Shown here piece after piece: positions 1-8,470 of a DNA stretch of 64,000 bases; position 1 is the stretch's first letter; each line of letters starts with the position of its first letter. The notes below the pieces were generated by a model that ran no database searches, had not been told where the DNA came from, and saw only the letters and a program-made list of their open reading frames with translations. This stretch comes from Bacteroidota bacterium (GTDB lineage Bacteria > Bacteroidota > Bacteroidia > 2-12-FULL-35-15), in NCBI GenBank assembly GCA_947466965.1, contig CANIFU010000002.1, positions 62,001-126,000 of the forward strand, read 5' to 3'. The position numbers were made by a program, and so were the translations under genes.

Positions 1-322
1 CATTTACAAAAGCTCGTGATTTTCCTTCAGGATTTATTTCCCTTCGAATAGAAGTTGTTTGTTCGTAATCCAGTTCATTTGCAGTAAAAAAATCTATTAA
101 TGCGTAATCTTTTATATTAAAAACTGCTTCTACAATACATTTTTTTGTTTTCACTTGAAGTGCTTGTGTGTCAGAACGGCTTCCTGCAATTAATCCTAAT
201 GCACCTAATAAGATAGATTTCCCTGCACCCGTTTCACCTGTAATAATTGTTAAACCTTCAGTAAACTCTACTTCAAGTTTATCAATGAGGGCATAATTTT
301 GTATGGAAATATGTTTAAGCAT
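1..322 (-). CDS. recN: DNA repair protein RecN, N-terminal part (cut by window edge)
   Basis: Only the first 107 codons are present; the rest lies before the window. The ATG is at 322 and the protein begins MLKHISIQNYALIDKLEVEF, the usual RecN/SMC-type head. A Walker A motif, GETGAGKS, follows at about residues 28-35. RecN is an SMC-like ATPase that helps repair double-strand breaks by recombination. The gene follows porD on the same strand, an order familiar from Bacteroidetes (bamD-rpoZ-coaBC-porD-recN). A 256-base gap before it may carry its own promoter. Confidence 0.93.
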   Translation of the reverse strand, partial: MLKHISIQNYALIDKLEVEFTEGLTIITGETGAGKSILLGALGLIAGSRSDTQALQVKTKKCIVEAVFNIKDYALIDFFTANELDYEQTTSIRREINPEGKSRAFVN

Positions 323-491
323 CTGGCGCTAAATTAATTTTTTTTCAGCCTGATTATATATTAAATAATAAAAGAAATTAACAACAGAACAATCCAGCTA
401 ATAGTAATTCTTTATAATACCATACTCTTTTTATCTTAAGTTGGAGCGAATATGAATTGAATTCTAGTATGATGAATAATTAAATGGTCGA

Positions 492-499
492 CAAAGGTA
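492..499 (-). promoter_or_regulatory. Candidate -7 element upstream of recN
   Basis: On the minus strand this reads TACCTTTG, matching the Bacteroidetes -7 consensus TAnnTTTG. No good -33 TTG is found at 18-20 bases, and the implied leader to recN is about 160 bases, so support is modest. The 256-base gap between porD and recN shows no ORF. Confidence 0.3.
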
Positions 500-578
500 T
501 AATTATGAGTTCGCCTGAAGCAGCAATTTATTATTAAAAAAAGAAGACTTGAATAAATTTTTATGCAAAACCAGTAGG

Positions 579-1478
579 TTACTGGCAGGTTTGTATTTTT
601 GTATATTTATTACTGTTGGTTGGATCAATCTCATTTAGCAGAGTCGAAATCTTTACTTTTTCGTCAGAAAATCCTCCACAGAAAATATTTACAATTTCAT
701 CTGCTTTTGCAATAAAAAACACTTGCAAACTGAAGGAAAGCGGTTTTACTTGATGAACATTTTTTAAATCTTGTAAACTTTGCAAAATTGCAGTTCTGCC
801 GTTTTCTTTATTATCGTACATAACATCTAGCCCTTTTCGGTGAAAGTTGTACATGCATTCGCGCAAGCTTACAAAGGTAGCATCCAACATGTTGTTTACT
901 AACCAATATCTATTTTTATTGCTATCGAAAGCTTTCCATCCTTGATATCCTGAGCTTTGTGAATTATTTACAACAGCTAATGCTTTTTGAAGATAAGGTG
1001 TTCCGCCATTAAGTGAATAAGAATCGTAATCTAAACCAATCAAATAATATGCATAAAAGCCTAAAATAGAAGTAAGGTTGGACGTGTAGGTATTTTCTAC
1101 AAATTCGAGTGGCTGGCTTTCTAAATATTTAAAAGTGATATCGTTATCATTAAAATTTAAAAGAGCCGTATTATAAGAAGTCTTATAAACAGGTCTTCTG
1201 GCCTGAATCTGAAGTGTTCCTCTGAATTCGTCAGTCCCAATCTTATCGGTTATGTTGATCAATATGCTACAATCAATTCGCTCCTCAATTTTAAAAGTTT
1301 CATTGGTCCATTTTCGCGTATTTATGAATTCAAAAATTGCAGTTTGCATTGATTCAAAAACGCGTTTGTCGGTACCTGCAATCTGGCTTGATATTACCTG
1401 AACCTGACAATTTAGTTCTTGACCAAATGAAGACTTGCATGTGCCAATAATAAAGAGAATAATAAATAATTTACGCAA
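579..1478 (-). CDS. porD: PorD-like (DUF4835) type IX secretion system protein
   Basis: This 299-residue protein has a signal peptide ([20 protein letters not shown]) ending near residue 20, then a Bacteroidetes-specific DUF4835 domain with the early ELNCQVQV motif. DUF4835 members are annotated as PorD, a periplasmic or outer-membrane-associated component of the type IX secretion/gliding apparatus; the exact role is unclear. The start overlaps the end of coaBC by 8 bases, so translation is probably coupled. Its place between coaBC and recN is typical of the phylum. Four likely T9SS cargo genes elsewhere in the window fit a working T9SS. Confidence 0.85.
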   Translation of the reverse strand: MRKLFIILFIIGTCKSSFGQELNCQVQVISSQIAGTDKRVFESMQTAIFEFINTRKWTNETFKIEERIDCSILINITDKIGTDEFRGTLQIQARRPVYKTSYNTALLNFNDNDITFKYLESQPLEFVENTYTSNLTSILGFYAYYLIGLDYDSYSLNGGTPYLQKALAVVNNSQSSGYQGWKAFDSNKNRYWLVNNMLDATFVSLRECMYNFHRKGLDVMYDNKENGRTAILQSLQDLKNVHQVKPLSFSLQVFFIAKADEIVNIFCGGFSDEKVKISTLLNEIDPTNSNKYTKIQTCQ

Positions 1479-2682
1479 CGTATTTAGAATTTAGATTAAG
1501 AATCATTTTTAAAATATCTTTTGCAACATTGTCTTTGCTCTTCAACTCAAATTTAGTAATTTTATTGTACTTATCGATGATAGTAATTTTGTTTGTATCA
1601 GACTTAAATCCGGCACCTATATCGTTAAGAGAATTAAGAACAATCAAGTCTAAATTTTTCTTTTTAATTTTCGATGTTGCATTTTCGATTTCGTTTTCAG
1701 TTTCCAAAGCAAAACCAATCAGAAGTTGTTTTTTTGTTTTCAATTTTCCCAATTCTACCAATGTATCTTTGGTTGGTATTAGATTGATTACTTTTGTTCC
1801 GCTCAATTTTTTAATTTTTTGCGAAGCTACTGCTGATGGCTTGTAATCCGCAACAGCTGCAGAAAATATTGCTATATCCACATTTTTGAATACTTTCTTA
1901 GAAGCATGAAAAAGTTCATCAGCAGAAGTAATATCAACGCGTTTAATATTTTTATTAATTGTTTTTAAACTGTTGGGACCGCAAACCAATGTTACATCTG
2001 CACCTTGATTTGCAAGTTCTTCAGCAATAGCGAAACCCATTTTACCACTAGAATGGTTGCCTATAAACCTAACAGGATCAATGGCTTCAAATGTAGGACC
2101 GGCAGTTACCAAAACTTGTTTGCCATTAAAGTGAAGTTTGTTAGAAAACTCTTTTTCAAGAAAAGTCACGATTTCTTCCGGTTCAGCCATTCTGCCTTCA
2201 CCAAACAAGCCGCTAGCTAATTCGCCAGTTCCGGGCTGAATAATCTTATTCCCGAATGATTGTAGTCGTTTTAAATTATCGACACTGCTCCTGTGCTTAT
2301 ACATATCAAGATCCATTGCTGGAGCAACATAAACAGGGCATTTTGCAGATAAATAACTTGCCAGCAAGAGGTTGTCGCAGATGCCATTTGCCATCTTTGC
2401 AAGGGTATTAGCAGATGCAGGAGCGATCAGGAAGGCGTCAGCCCATAATCCGAGTTCAACATGGTTATTCCATTCACCTTGTTTGTTTTTTGTAAACTCA
2501 ATTAAAACAGGATTTTTAGAAAGGGTTGAAAGAGTTAGAGGAGTAATAAATTCAGTTGATGCACCTGTCATAATAACTTTAACATTGGCACCAGATTTCA
2601 CAAGCAAACGAACCAGGAACGCTGATTTGTAAGCCGCAATGCTTGCCGTTACACCAATTAATATGTTTTTTTTATTTAACAA
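1471..2682 (-). CDS. coaBC: Bifunctional phosphopantothenoylcysteine decarboxylase / phosphopantothenate-cysteine ligase
   Basis: CoaBC performs two steps of coenzyme A synthesis: joining cysteine to 4'-phosphopantothenate (CoaB) and decarboxylating the product (CoaC). The 403 residues show the flavin-dependent CoaC domain first ([14 protein letters not shown] at the N-terminus, then [14 protein letters not shown] and the substrate-site motif PAMDLDMY). The CoaB Rossmann domain starts near residue 188 ([11 protein letters not shown], then NHSSGKMG). Length and order match the standard fusion. It lies downstream of rpoZ, separated by an intrinsic terminator, and overlaps porD. Confidence 0.95.
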   Translation of the reverse strand: MLNKKNILIGVTASIAAYKSAFLVRLLVKSGANVKVIMTGASTEFITPLTLSTLSKNPVLIEFTKNKQGEWNNHVELGLWADAFLIAPASANTLAKMANGICDNLLLASYLSAKCPVYVAPAMDLDMYKHRSSVDNLKRLQSFGNKIIQPGTGELASGLFGEGRMAEPEEIVTFLEKEFSNKLHFNGKQVLVTAGPTFEAIDPVRFIGNHSSGKMGFAIAEELANQGADVTLVCGPNSLKTINKNIKRVDITSADELFHASKKVFKNVDIAIFSAAVADYKPSAVASQKIKKLSGTKVINLIPTKDTLVELGKLKTKKQLLIGFALETENEIENATSKIKKKNLDLIVLNSLNDIGAGFKSDTNKITIIDKYNKITKFELKSKDNVAKDILKMILNLNSKYVA

Positions 2683-2689
2683 ATTATGA

Positions 2690-2747
2690 AAAAAAAGCAG
2701 TTCGCAATAAAAAATATTTCAAAAGAAATATGTTAAAGCGAACTGCA
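2690..2747 (-). terminator. Intrinsic terminator between rpoZ and coaBC
   Basis: The outer arms GCAGTTCGC (2697-2705) and GCGAACTGC (2738-2746) pair perfectly and enclose an inner hairpin ATATTTC-aaaa-GAAATAT (2714-2731). On the minus strand the structure is followed by a run of T (the A-run at 2688-2696). It would stop or attenuate transcription leaving bamD-rpoZ before coaBC. Confidence 0.7.
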
Positions 2748-2767
2748 AATTTTAATTTTTAAAGTTA

Positions 2768-3100
2768 TTATTTGTTGGTATCATCCACAACAGGGTTGCG
2801 GTAATAAATTTTATCATCAAAAAATTCCTGAATAGCAATTAATGATGGTTTTGGCAAGCGCTCATAGTATTTTGAAATTTCGATTTGTTCACGATTTTCA
2901 AAAATCTCTTCCAGATTATCTGTGTTTGAAGCAAACTCAGCCAATTTGTTTGTTAACTCTTCTTTCATTTCAGCGCTAATTTGGTTAGCACGTTTAGAGA
3001 TAATTGCAATACTTTCGTAAATATTGCCACTTTTGCCATCTAAACTTCTAAGATCGCGTGTAGTAGTTGTTAAATCTGCAGTTGTTTTTTTGTAGTCCAT
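2768..3100 (-). CDS. rpoZ: DNA-directed RNA polymerase omega subunit (Bacteroidetes type)
   Basis: The 110-residue protein matches the Bacteroidetes omega family: an N-terminal MDYKKTT segment and a central YESIAIISKRANQIS stretch, the conserved omega core that contacts the beta' subunit. It is longer than the E. coli protein and lacks its familiar N-terminus, as is usual in this phylum. It lies 13 bases downstream of bamD on the same strand, so the two are probably co-transcribed. It would help RNA polymerase assembly. Confidence 0.85.
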   Translation of the reverse strand: MDYKKTTADLTTTTRDLRSLDGKSGNIYESIAIISKRANQISAEMKEELTNKLAEFASNTDNLEEIFENREQIEISKYYERLPKPSLIAIQEFFDDKIYYRNPVVDDTNK

Positions 3101-3113
3101 TTGACAATTGATT

Positions 3114-3995
3114 TTATAAAGTTGGTTTGTTATATTTTTCTAAATTTTTTAATGCGCTAGAGTATACCATTTCAGCTTGTTGAAGGTATTGGCTTTTTGG
3201 GAAATTATCCAAAAATTTGATGTAACTATCTACAGCAGATTTAAAACGTTCTTGCTTTTTAGATTCTATACTATTGAGGGCAAGTAAGTAATAAGAACGT
3301 ATGATCAAGTAATTTAATTCTTCAAGATGTTTTGAGTCAGGAAATTCTCGTAAATGATTTCCAAAGGCAACAATACAGGCTTTATAATCGCTCATATTGA
3401 AATACAACATTGAGTTTTCATAGGATTTAAGTTCCAGTTTGCCTCTTAATTTATCTAAAATATCATTGCATTCCTGAATTCTGGAGCTCTCCGGATATTG
3501 ATTTGTAAAGCGTTGAAATTCTTTAATGGCAAGTTTTGTATCTATCTGATCCAGGCTATAGTTTGGAGAATTAAGATAAAAACAATACGCATTCATATAC
3601 GCACATTCTTCGGCGTGCTTACTTGAGGGGAAATTTCTAACAAAATTTCTGAACTGGTAACCTGCAACAATATAATCATCCAGATTATAGTTGGAATAAG
3701 CAAAATAGTAATGTACTTCTTCAGCTTTTGATGTTCCTCGGTAAACACCCATTAACTCTTCAAAAAGAGTAAGGGCTCTGCTATATTCTTCTTTTTCAAA
3801 ATACTTAACGGCAGCAACATACTTAGCGTCCATATCGCTGCTTTTCACCAGCTTGTTATACTTGCCGATAGTAAAATCGAAACGCTTCTTTTTAGCACTT
3901 CCAGTAGAATCGTACACTCGTTCTTTTTTGTTACAAGAAAACAAGGTAATACCAATGAATACTATTATTGTAATATAAAATTGCTTATTTTTCAT
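3114..3995 (-). CDS. bamD: Outer membrane assembly lipoprotein BamD
   Basis: BamD is the essential lipoprotein of the BAM complex that inserts beta-barrels into the outer membrane. The 293-residue product has a lipoprotein signal ending at GITLFSC (Cys near residue 21), then TPR-like helical repeats seen as successive FPSSKHAEE, YPESSRIQE, FPDSKHLEE and FPKSQYLQQ motifs. I chose the ATG at 3995, not the one at 4037: it gives a clean lipobox, and a TATATTTG promoter element (4007-4014) lies between the two. The gene leads the bamD-rpoZ unit and diverges from the SPT-like gene. Confidence 0.9.
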   Translation of the reverse strand: MKNKQFYITIIVFIGITLFSCNKKERVYDSTGSAKKKRFDFTIGKYNKLVKSSDMDAKYVAAVKYFEKEEYSRALTLFEELMGVYRGTSKAEEVHYYFAYSNYNLDDYIVAGYQFRNFVRNFPSSKHAEECAYMNAYCFYLNSPNYSLDQIDTKLAIKEFQRFTNQYPESSRIQECNDILDKLRGKLELKSYENSMLYFNMSDYKACIVAFGNHLREFPDSKHLEELNYLIIRSYYLLALNSIESKKQERFKSAVDSYIKFLDNFPKSQYLQQAEMVYSSALKNLEKYNKPTL

Positions 3996-4006
3996 ATAAA
4001 GGACTG

Positions 4007-4014
4007 CAAATATA
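4007..4014 (-). promoter_or_regulatory. -7 promoter element of bamD
   Basis: The minus strand reads TATATTTG, a perfect TAnnTTTG match, 11 bases before the bamD ATG. No clear -33 TTG was found at the usual spacing. Its position argues against the upstream ATG at 4037. Confidence 0.5.
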
Positions 4015-4084
4015 AGATTTTTGACTGAAACGAACATATTATTTCTGATTATTTAAGCAACGTTGTTTTGTTAATTAAAATCCC

Positions 4085-4115
4085 TTTGAATATAAGCTTC
4101 AATACTGTAGTTTTG
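4085..4115 (+). promoter_or_regulatory. Bacteroidetes-type promoter of the SPT-like gene
   Basis: TTTG at 4085-4088 and TAGTTTTG at 4108-4115 are 19 bases apart, a complete match to the TTTG-N19-TAnnTTTG consensus. The gene start is 37 bases downstream. It faces away from the bamD promoter. Confidence 0.62.
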
Positions 4116-4152
4116 CCTATTGAAAAAATAAAAACATCACAATAACGGTAAT

Positions 4153-5397
4153 ATGAAGGATTTATTTGAAAAAATAAAAGCAAATCGCGGTCCGATTGGA
4201 ATGCACGCTAAAGAATCACATGGTTATTTTACGTTTCCGAAATTAGAAGGAGATATTAAACCGCGTATGATTTTTCGCGGAAAAGAAAGATTAAACTGGA
4301 GTTTGAACAATTATTTAGGATTGGCAAATCATCCTGAAGTTCGAAAAGCAGATGCTGAAGCTGCCGCAGCTTATGGATTTGCAATGCCTATGGGGGCACG
4401 TATGATGAGTGGGAACTCAAATTTGCATGAGCAATTGGAGTCAGAGTTGGCCACCTATGTCAATAAAGAATCTACGATTCTTTGTAATTTCGGATACCAA
4501 GCAATGGTTTCAGCAATCGATTGTTTGGTAGATCGTCACGATGTTATTGTATACGATGCTGAATGTCATGCATGTATTTTAGATGGTGTTCGTTTACACA
4601 TGGGAAAACGCTATGTGTTCAAGCACAATGATATTGAAGATTTTGAAAAACAAATGGTACGCGCTACCAAATTGGCGGAAGTTCAAAATGGTTCTATCCT
4701 AGTAATTACAGAGGGTGTATTCGGAATGAGCGGCAGACAAGGCAAATTAAAAGAGATCATTGAGTTAAAAAAGAAATTTAAATTTCGATTGTTTGTTGAT
4801 GATGCTCATGGTTGTGGGACAATGGGTAGCACAGGCGGTGGAACAGGCCAAGAGCAAGGGTGCCAGGATGGTATAGATATTTATTTCGGCACATTTGCGA
4901 AGTCGTTTGCTTTGATTGGTGGATTTATTTCCAGTGAAGAACAAATTGTTGAATATTTACGGTACAACATGCGCTCTCAGATTTTTGCTAAAGCACTTCC
5001 TTTGCCATTAGTTGTTGGTGCTTTAAAAAGATTAGAATTGATGAGAAATCATCCTGAATTTAAAGATCAATTGTGGGAGATTACACATGCGCTTCAAAAT
5101 GGTTTGAGAACAGCCGGTTTTGAAATTGGATTAACAAACTCTCCTGTAACACCTGTACTAATGAATGGATCTATTCCTGAAGCCACGAATCTGATTCTTG
5201 ATCTTCGTGAAAATTTTAATATTTTTTGTTCAATGGTGGTGTATCCTGTTGTTCCAAAAGGTATTATTATTCTTCGTTTGATCCCAACAGCAGTTCATTC
5301 GATGGATGATGTAAATTATACAATCGATGCGTTTTCTAAAATTGTTGGTAAATTAAAATCAGGACAATATATGTCTGATAAAATTGCTGCTCACTAA
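4153..5397 (+). CDS. Alpha-oxoamine synthase: serine palmitoyltransferase-like (or cysteate acyltransferase)
   Basis: This 414-residue fold-type I PLP enzyme belongs to the alpha-oxoamine synthase family, which condenses an amino acid with an acyl thioester. Visible marks are LNWSLNNYLGLANHPEV, the glycine/methionine-rich MPMGARMMSG substrate loop, FVDDAHGCGTMG, and GTFAKSFALIGGF with the PLP-binding lysine (around residue 250). In Bacteroidetes the close family members are serine palmitoyltransferase (sphingolipid base synthesis) and cysteate acyltransferase (sulfonolipid/capnine synthesis); KBL or BioF is less likely. Sequence alone does not decide serine versus cysteate. It has its own strong promoter. 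Confidence 0.85.
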   Translation: MKDLFEKIKANRGPIGMHAKESHGYFTFPKLEGDIKPRMIFRGKERLNWSLNNYLGLANHPEVRKADAEAAAAYGFAMPMGARMMSGNSNLHEQLESELATYVNKESTILCNFGYQAMVSAIDCLVDRHDVIVYDAECHACILDGVRLHMGKRYVFKHNDIEDFEKQMVRATKLAEVQNGSILVITEGVFGMSGRQGKLKEIIELKKKFKFRLFVDDAHGCGTMGSTGGGTGQEQGCQDGIDIYFGTFAKSFALIGGFISSEEQIVEYLRYNMRSQIFAKALPLPLVVGALKRLELMRNHPEFKDQLWEITHALQNGLRTAGFEIGLTNSPVTPVLMNGSIPEATNLILDLRENFNIFCSMVVYPVVPKGIIILRLIPTAVHSMDDVNYTIDAFSKIVGKLKSGQYMSDKIAAH

Positions 5398-5410
5398 CCT
5401 AAAAAAATAT

Positions 5411-5908
5411 ATGATGAAAAAAATTGGACTTCTATCCCTACTTATAATAAGTTTTTTTACAGCTTTTGCACAAGCAAAAAAGAAAAGTCCTATTGATGGG
5501 CGTATTTATACGATTACTTTAACCGAAGAAGGAAAGAAAAAAACAGAACCCATTAAGGATGACATGACATTTGTGGCTGTTGGTAAATTCAAATCGAACT
5601 ACTTGATTCAGGCTCAGTTTCAGCAAACGGAGTATGAATATGAAGTTGATTCTACTTCATCATCCGTATTAATAAAATTTACTGTTGAAGCGAAAGATGC
5701 TGATAATGGTCGATTTTCCTGGGAAGGTACAATTGAAGGTGATAATGTTTCGGGTTCAGCAATCATTCGTAAAAAAGGCAAGATAATTCATTCGTATTCG
5801 TTTACTGGTTCACAAAAAAATAAAAAGAAAGCAAAACCAGCTCCTAAAGCAGCAGCACCGGCAGTTGTCGATTCAACTAAAGTATCAGAGTCTTTAAAGA
5901 CAGAGTAA
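5411..5908 (+). CDS. Small secreted protein, unknown function
   Basis: The 165-residue product starts at tandem ATGs (5411/5414) and has a clear signal peptide (MKKIGLLSLLIISFFTAFAQ). The body looks beta-rich and ends in a lysine/alanine/proline-rich tail. Its FSWEGTIEGDNVSGSAIIRKK and SYSFTGSQKNKKK segments resemble KWEATVINYDIEGTIVQMKS and YEFSGSEKTKK in the protein at 41417-41884, so the two are probably distant paralogs. It lies 13 bases after the SPT-like gene and may share its transcript. No domain was recognised. Confidence 0.65.
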   Translation: MMKKIGLLSLLIISFFTAFAQAKKKSPIDGRIYTITLTEEGKKKTEPIKDDMTFVAVGKFKSNYLIQAQFQQTEYEYEVDSTSSSVLIKFTVEAKDADNGRFSWEGTIEGDNVSGSAIIRKKGKIIHSYSFTGSQKNKKKAKPAPKAAAPAVVDSTKVSESLKTE

Positions 5909-5975
5909 TTTAGTTTCGTTTTAGATTGCCTCATTTCGCTAGTAGCTACCTTGTTTTATAATTATTTTATAAGGT

Positions 5976-6090
5976 TCTTCGACACCGCTCGAACTGACTT
6001 AGGACAAACATTTTTCTTACTTATAATAATCTCTTTCTCGACTCCGTTCGAACTGACTTAGGACTTGTCACTTCGAGCGGAGTCGAGAAG
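5976..6090. repeat. Cluster of palindromic intergenic repeats
   Basis: GAACTGACTTAGGAC occurs twice (5991-6005 and 6050-6064), each preceded by a TTCTTCGAC or TTCTCGAC stretch. The second copy (6035-6057) is inverted at 6067-6089 with about two mismatches, forming a long hairpin with a 9-base loop. A diverged copy of the CACTTCGAG...TCGAGAAG unit lies at 31814-31848. The pattern suggests a dispersed REP-like or MITE-like element in gene-free DNA. Confidence 0.55.
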
Positions 6091-6094
6091 AAAT

Positions 6095-6129
6095 AAAAAA
6101 GCCTCCCGAATTTTCGGGAGGCTTTTTTA
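6095..6129. terminator. Bidirectional intrinsic terminator
   Basis: A perfect 10-base-pair stem, GCCTCCCGAA (6101-6110) with TTCGGGAGGC (6113-6122), has a 2-base loop, an A-run before it and a T-run after it. It can serve both the plus-strand genes and the convergent cold-shock gene. Confidence 0.85.
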
Positions 6130-6144
6130 TTAAAGCAAAATATA

Positions 6145-6333
6145 TTAAGCTCTTTTTACGTTTACCGCATTAAGACCTTTTTTGCCTTCAGCAACATCAA
6201 ACGTTACTGTGTCGTTTTCTTTGATTTTGTCTTCCAAACCTGTTGCATGAACAAAAATTTCTTGACCTGATTCATCTTTAATAAAACCGAAACCTTTTGC
6301 TTCGTTAAAGAATTTTACTGTACCTGTTTTCAT
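6145..6333 (-). CDS. Cold-shock domain protein (CspA family)
   Basis: The 62-residue protein is a single cold-shock OB domain that binds single-stranded RNA/DNA and melts RNA structure. RNP1 (KGFGFI, residues 14-19) and RNP2 (EIFVHAT, residues 25-31) are intact, and the start MKTGTVKFFNEAKGFGFI is typical. It is a few residues shorter than E. coli CspA at the C-terminus. It stands alone, with its own promoter (6370-6401) and a terminator just after it. Whether it responds to cold cannot be told. Confidence 0.93.
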   Translation of the reverse strand: MKTGTVKFFNEAKGFGFIKDESGQEIFVHATGLEDKIKENDTVTFDVAEGKKGLNAVNVKRA

Positions 6334-6369
6334 TGTAATGTAATTTGATTGTTTTTTTAATTAATTAGG

Positions 6370-6401
6370 CAAATATAAACCAATATTCTTAAAAAGTCAA
6401 A
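6370..6401 (-). promoter_or_regulatory. Promoter of the cold-shock gene
   Basis: On the minus strand TTTG (6398-6401) and TATATTTG (6370-6377) are separated by 20 bases, fitting the Bacteroidetes consensus. The leader to the ATG is about 30 bases. Confidence 0.6.
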
Positions 6402-6480
6402 TTTTTTAAATTTATATCGGTTTTAATTAAGAAGACATCGATTAATTAACCTTGCTAAGCGAAACATGTTAGCTTCGGAA

Positions 6481-7143
6481 CTAGCTTCTTTCCCCGAAAA
6501 TAGAGCTTCCTACACGCACCATCGTGCTACCGTTCTCAATTGCCAGCGTATAATCAGAACTCATGCCCATGCTCAGATTATTCAGTTCAAAGTTGAATGC
6601 TGAAATGCTCCTTGTTTTATCATAAAACTGCTTCAACGACCTGAATTCATTCGCAATTTGCTCTTTTTGCCCGGTATTCGTAGCCATTCCCATCAAGCCG
6701 GTGATCTTTATATTTTTTAAGCCGCTGAGCGCTTTCGAATGCATCAATTCTTCTGCTTCTGCATAACTTAAACCGAATTTAGTGTCTTCATCCGCAATAT
6801 AGATCTGTAATAAACAATTAATAACTCTGTTGTTCTTTTCGGCTTGTTTATCAATTTCTTCAAGCAATTTTAAACTATCAACGGAGTGAATTAGAGTAAC
6901 GAAAGGAGCGATGAATTTTACTTTATTTGTTTGAAGGTGCCCTATTAAATGCCATTCGATGTCTTTTGGTAATTGCTCGTATTTATCAACTAGCTCTTGC
7001 ACCTTGTTCTCTCCGAAGATTTTATGCCCTGCCTGATAAATCACCATAAGCTTTTCAATAGGTTGTGTTTTTGTAACGGCAATGAGTGTTACATGCGGAG
7101 GTAATGATGTTGTTATTTTTAAAAGGTTTTCTTTGATAGACAT
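6481..7143 (-). CDS. YggS-type pyridoxal phosphate homeostasis protein (PLPBP)
   Basis: The 220-residue protein is a full-length YggS/PROSC family member, a single-domain TIM barrel that binds PLP and buffers vitamin B6 and amino acid pools without known catalysis. The PLP lysine lies in LIAVTKTQP near residue 25, followed by FGENKVQEL, WHLIGHLQTNK, the GLMGMAT segment and LSMGMSSDYTLAIENGSTMVRVGSSIFG at the end. It sits 80 bases after DUF1015 on the same strand and may be read with serA-DUF1015, whose serine product metabolism also uses PLP enzymes. Confidence 0.92.
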   Translation of the reverse strand: MSIKENLLKITTSLPPHVTLIAVTKTQPIEKLMVIYQAGHKIFGENKVQELVDKYEQLPKDIEWHLIGHLQTNKVKFIAPFVTLIHSVDSLKLLEEIDKQAEKNNRVINCLLQIYIADEDTKFGLSYAEAEELMHSKALSGLKNIKITGLMGMATNTGQKEQIANEFRSLKQFYDKTRSISAFNFELNNLSMGMSSDYTLAIENGSTMVRVGSSIFGERS

Positions 7144-7223
7144 ATTGAAAAGGTTAAAAAAATTGAAAATATAATTCAGGTTTATTCTAATGGCGCAAGA
7201 ATCTAAATAATTATATTTTTTAA

Positions 7224-8468
7224 TTATTCACTAAGTGAAAATATTACCAATCCACTTCTCATCTTTGGTTCAACCCAAGTTGTTTTCGGTGGCATAATAT
7301 TATTGGTATCCGCAATGTGTTTCAACTGTTCCATTGCAACCGGATATAATCCAAATGCTACCTTGAAATTCCATTTGTCTACCTGATTTTTCAACTCTTT
7401 CATTCCCTTTATTCCGGAAACAAATCCAATCCGTTTGTCTGTTTTTAAATCATGAACATCTAATACAGGAGATAGAATGTGTTCGGTCAATATCGATGCA
7501 TCCAAACTTCCCACCGGTTCTTCATTGTGAATGATCTCTTTTTTTGCATCCAGTGAATACCATTTTCCTTCCAGATACATACTGAAATTATGTTTTTTTG
7601 AAGGCTTGTAAAGTTCATCTTTTTCTTCGATGATAAATTTTTCGGAAATCTTTTCCAGAAATTCTTGTTGCGTTAAATTATTTAAATCTCTTACCACACG
7701 GTTAAAGTCAAAGATTTTTAATTGTGTTTCCGGAAAGAATACTCCTAGATAATAATTGTAAGGTTCTTGTCCTGTATATTTTGGATTTTTCGCTCTTCTC
7801 GATTTACCTAGTAATCCGGAGGAAGCAGAGCGATGGTGACCATCTGCAATGTAAACAGCAGGTATTTTTGCGAATCGTTGCTGAATGGTTGAAACAGTAT
7901 GAGAATCATTCACCATCCAAAGTTTATGTCTTACTCTGTCGGTTGTGGTGAAATCGTAAACGGGATCCGCTTGCATTGAATTGATCGTAATTTTATCTAT
8001 TGCTTCATCGTTCGGGTAGCTGAATAAAACAGGTTCAGCATTAAAATCACACACCTCTAAATAATGCATTAATTTTTCTTCACGATCGGTTAATGTTTGT
8101 TCGTGAATTTTTATGATGCCTTTAAAATAGTCGTCAATACTGCTACATCCAATGATACCTGTATAAATATTGCCATCTTTTAATTGTTGATATATATAAT
8201 AGGCAGGTTTATTATCTTTCACAAAAACATCTTCCTCAACAAATTTTAAATATTTTGTTTTCGCTTTTTGTAAACGTTCGTTAGAACCAGGTTTTGATTT
8301 TTTTCCATCACTGTAATCCGGACTGATCACATGTAAGAAAGAGTAGGGGTTACTCGCCAACTTATCGTGTAATTCGGCAGTATTGTAACCATCAACGGAG
8401 CGGGAAGCTACCAGATGAACTTTATCTTTTGCAGGACGAATGCCTTTGAATGGAATAATATTCGCCAT
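7224..8468 (-). CDS. DUF1015 family protein
   Basis: The 414-residue protein matches DUF1015: it opens with IIPFKGIRPAKD, has the family's ADGHHRSASSGLLG segment in the middle, and ends in a conserved region about a MPPKTTWVEPKMRSGLVIF sequence. Family function is not established, although it is repeatedly found beside serA/serC in Bacteroidetes. Here it follows serA by only 2 bases, so it is almost certainly co-transcribed and translationally coupled, suggesting a role near serine metabolism. The DGHHR histidines could form a catalytic or metal site (inference). Confidence 0.85.
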   Translation of the reverse strand: MANIIPFKGIRPAKDKVHLVASRSVDGYNTAELHDKLASNPYSFLHVISPDYSDGKKSKPGSNERLQKAKTKYLKFVEEDVFVKDNKPAYYIYQQLKDGNIYTGIIGCSSIDDYFKGIIKIHEQTLTDREEKLMHYLEVCDFNAEPVLFSYPNDEAIDKITINSMQADPVYDFTTTDRVRHKLWMVNDSHTVSTIQQRFAKIPAVYIADGHHRSASSGLLGKSRRAKNPKYTGQEPYNYYLGVFFPETQLKIFDFNRVVRDLNNLTQQEFLEKISEKFIIEEKDELYKPSKKHNFSMYLEGKWYSLDAKKEIIHNEEPVGSLDASILTEHILSPVLDVHDLKTDKRIGFVSGIKGMKELKNQVDKWNFKVAFGLYPVAMEQLKHIADTNNIMPPKTTWVEPKMRSGLVIFSLSE

Positions 8469-8470
8469 TT

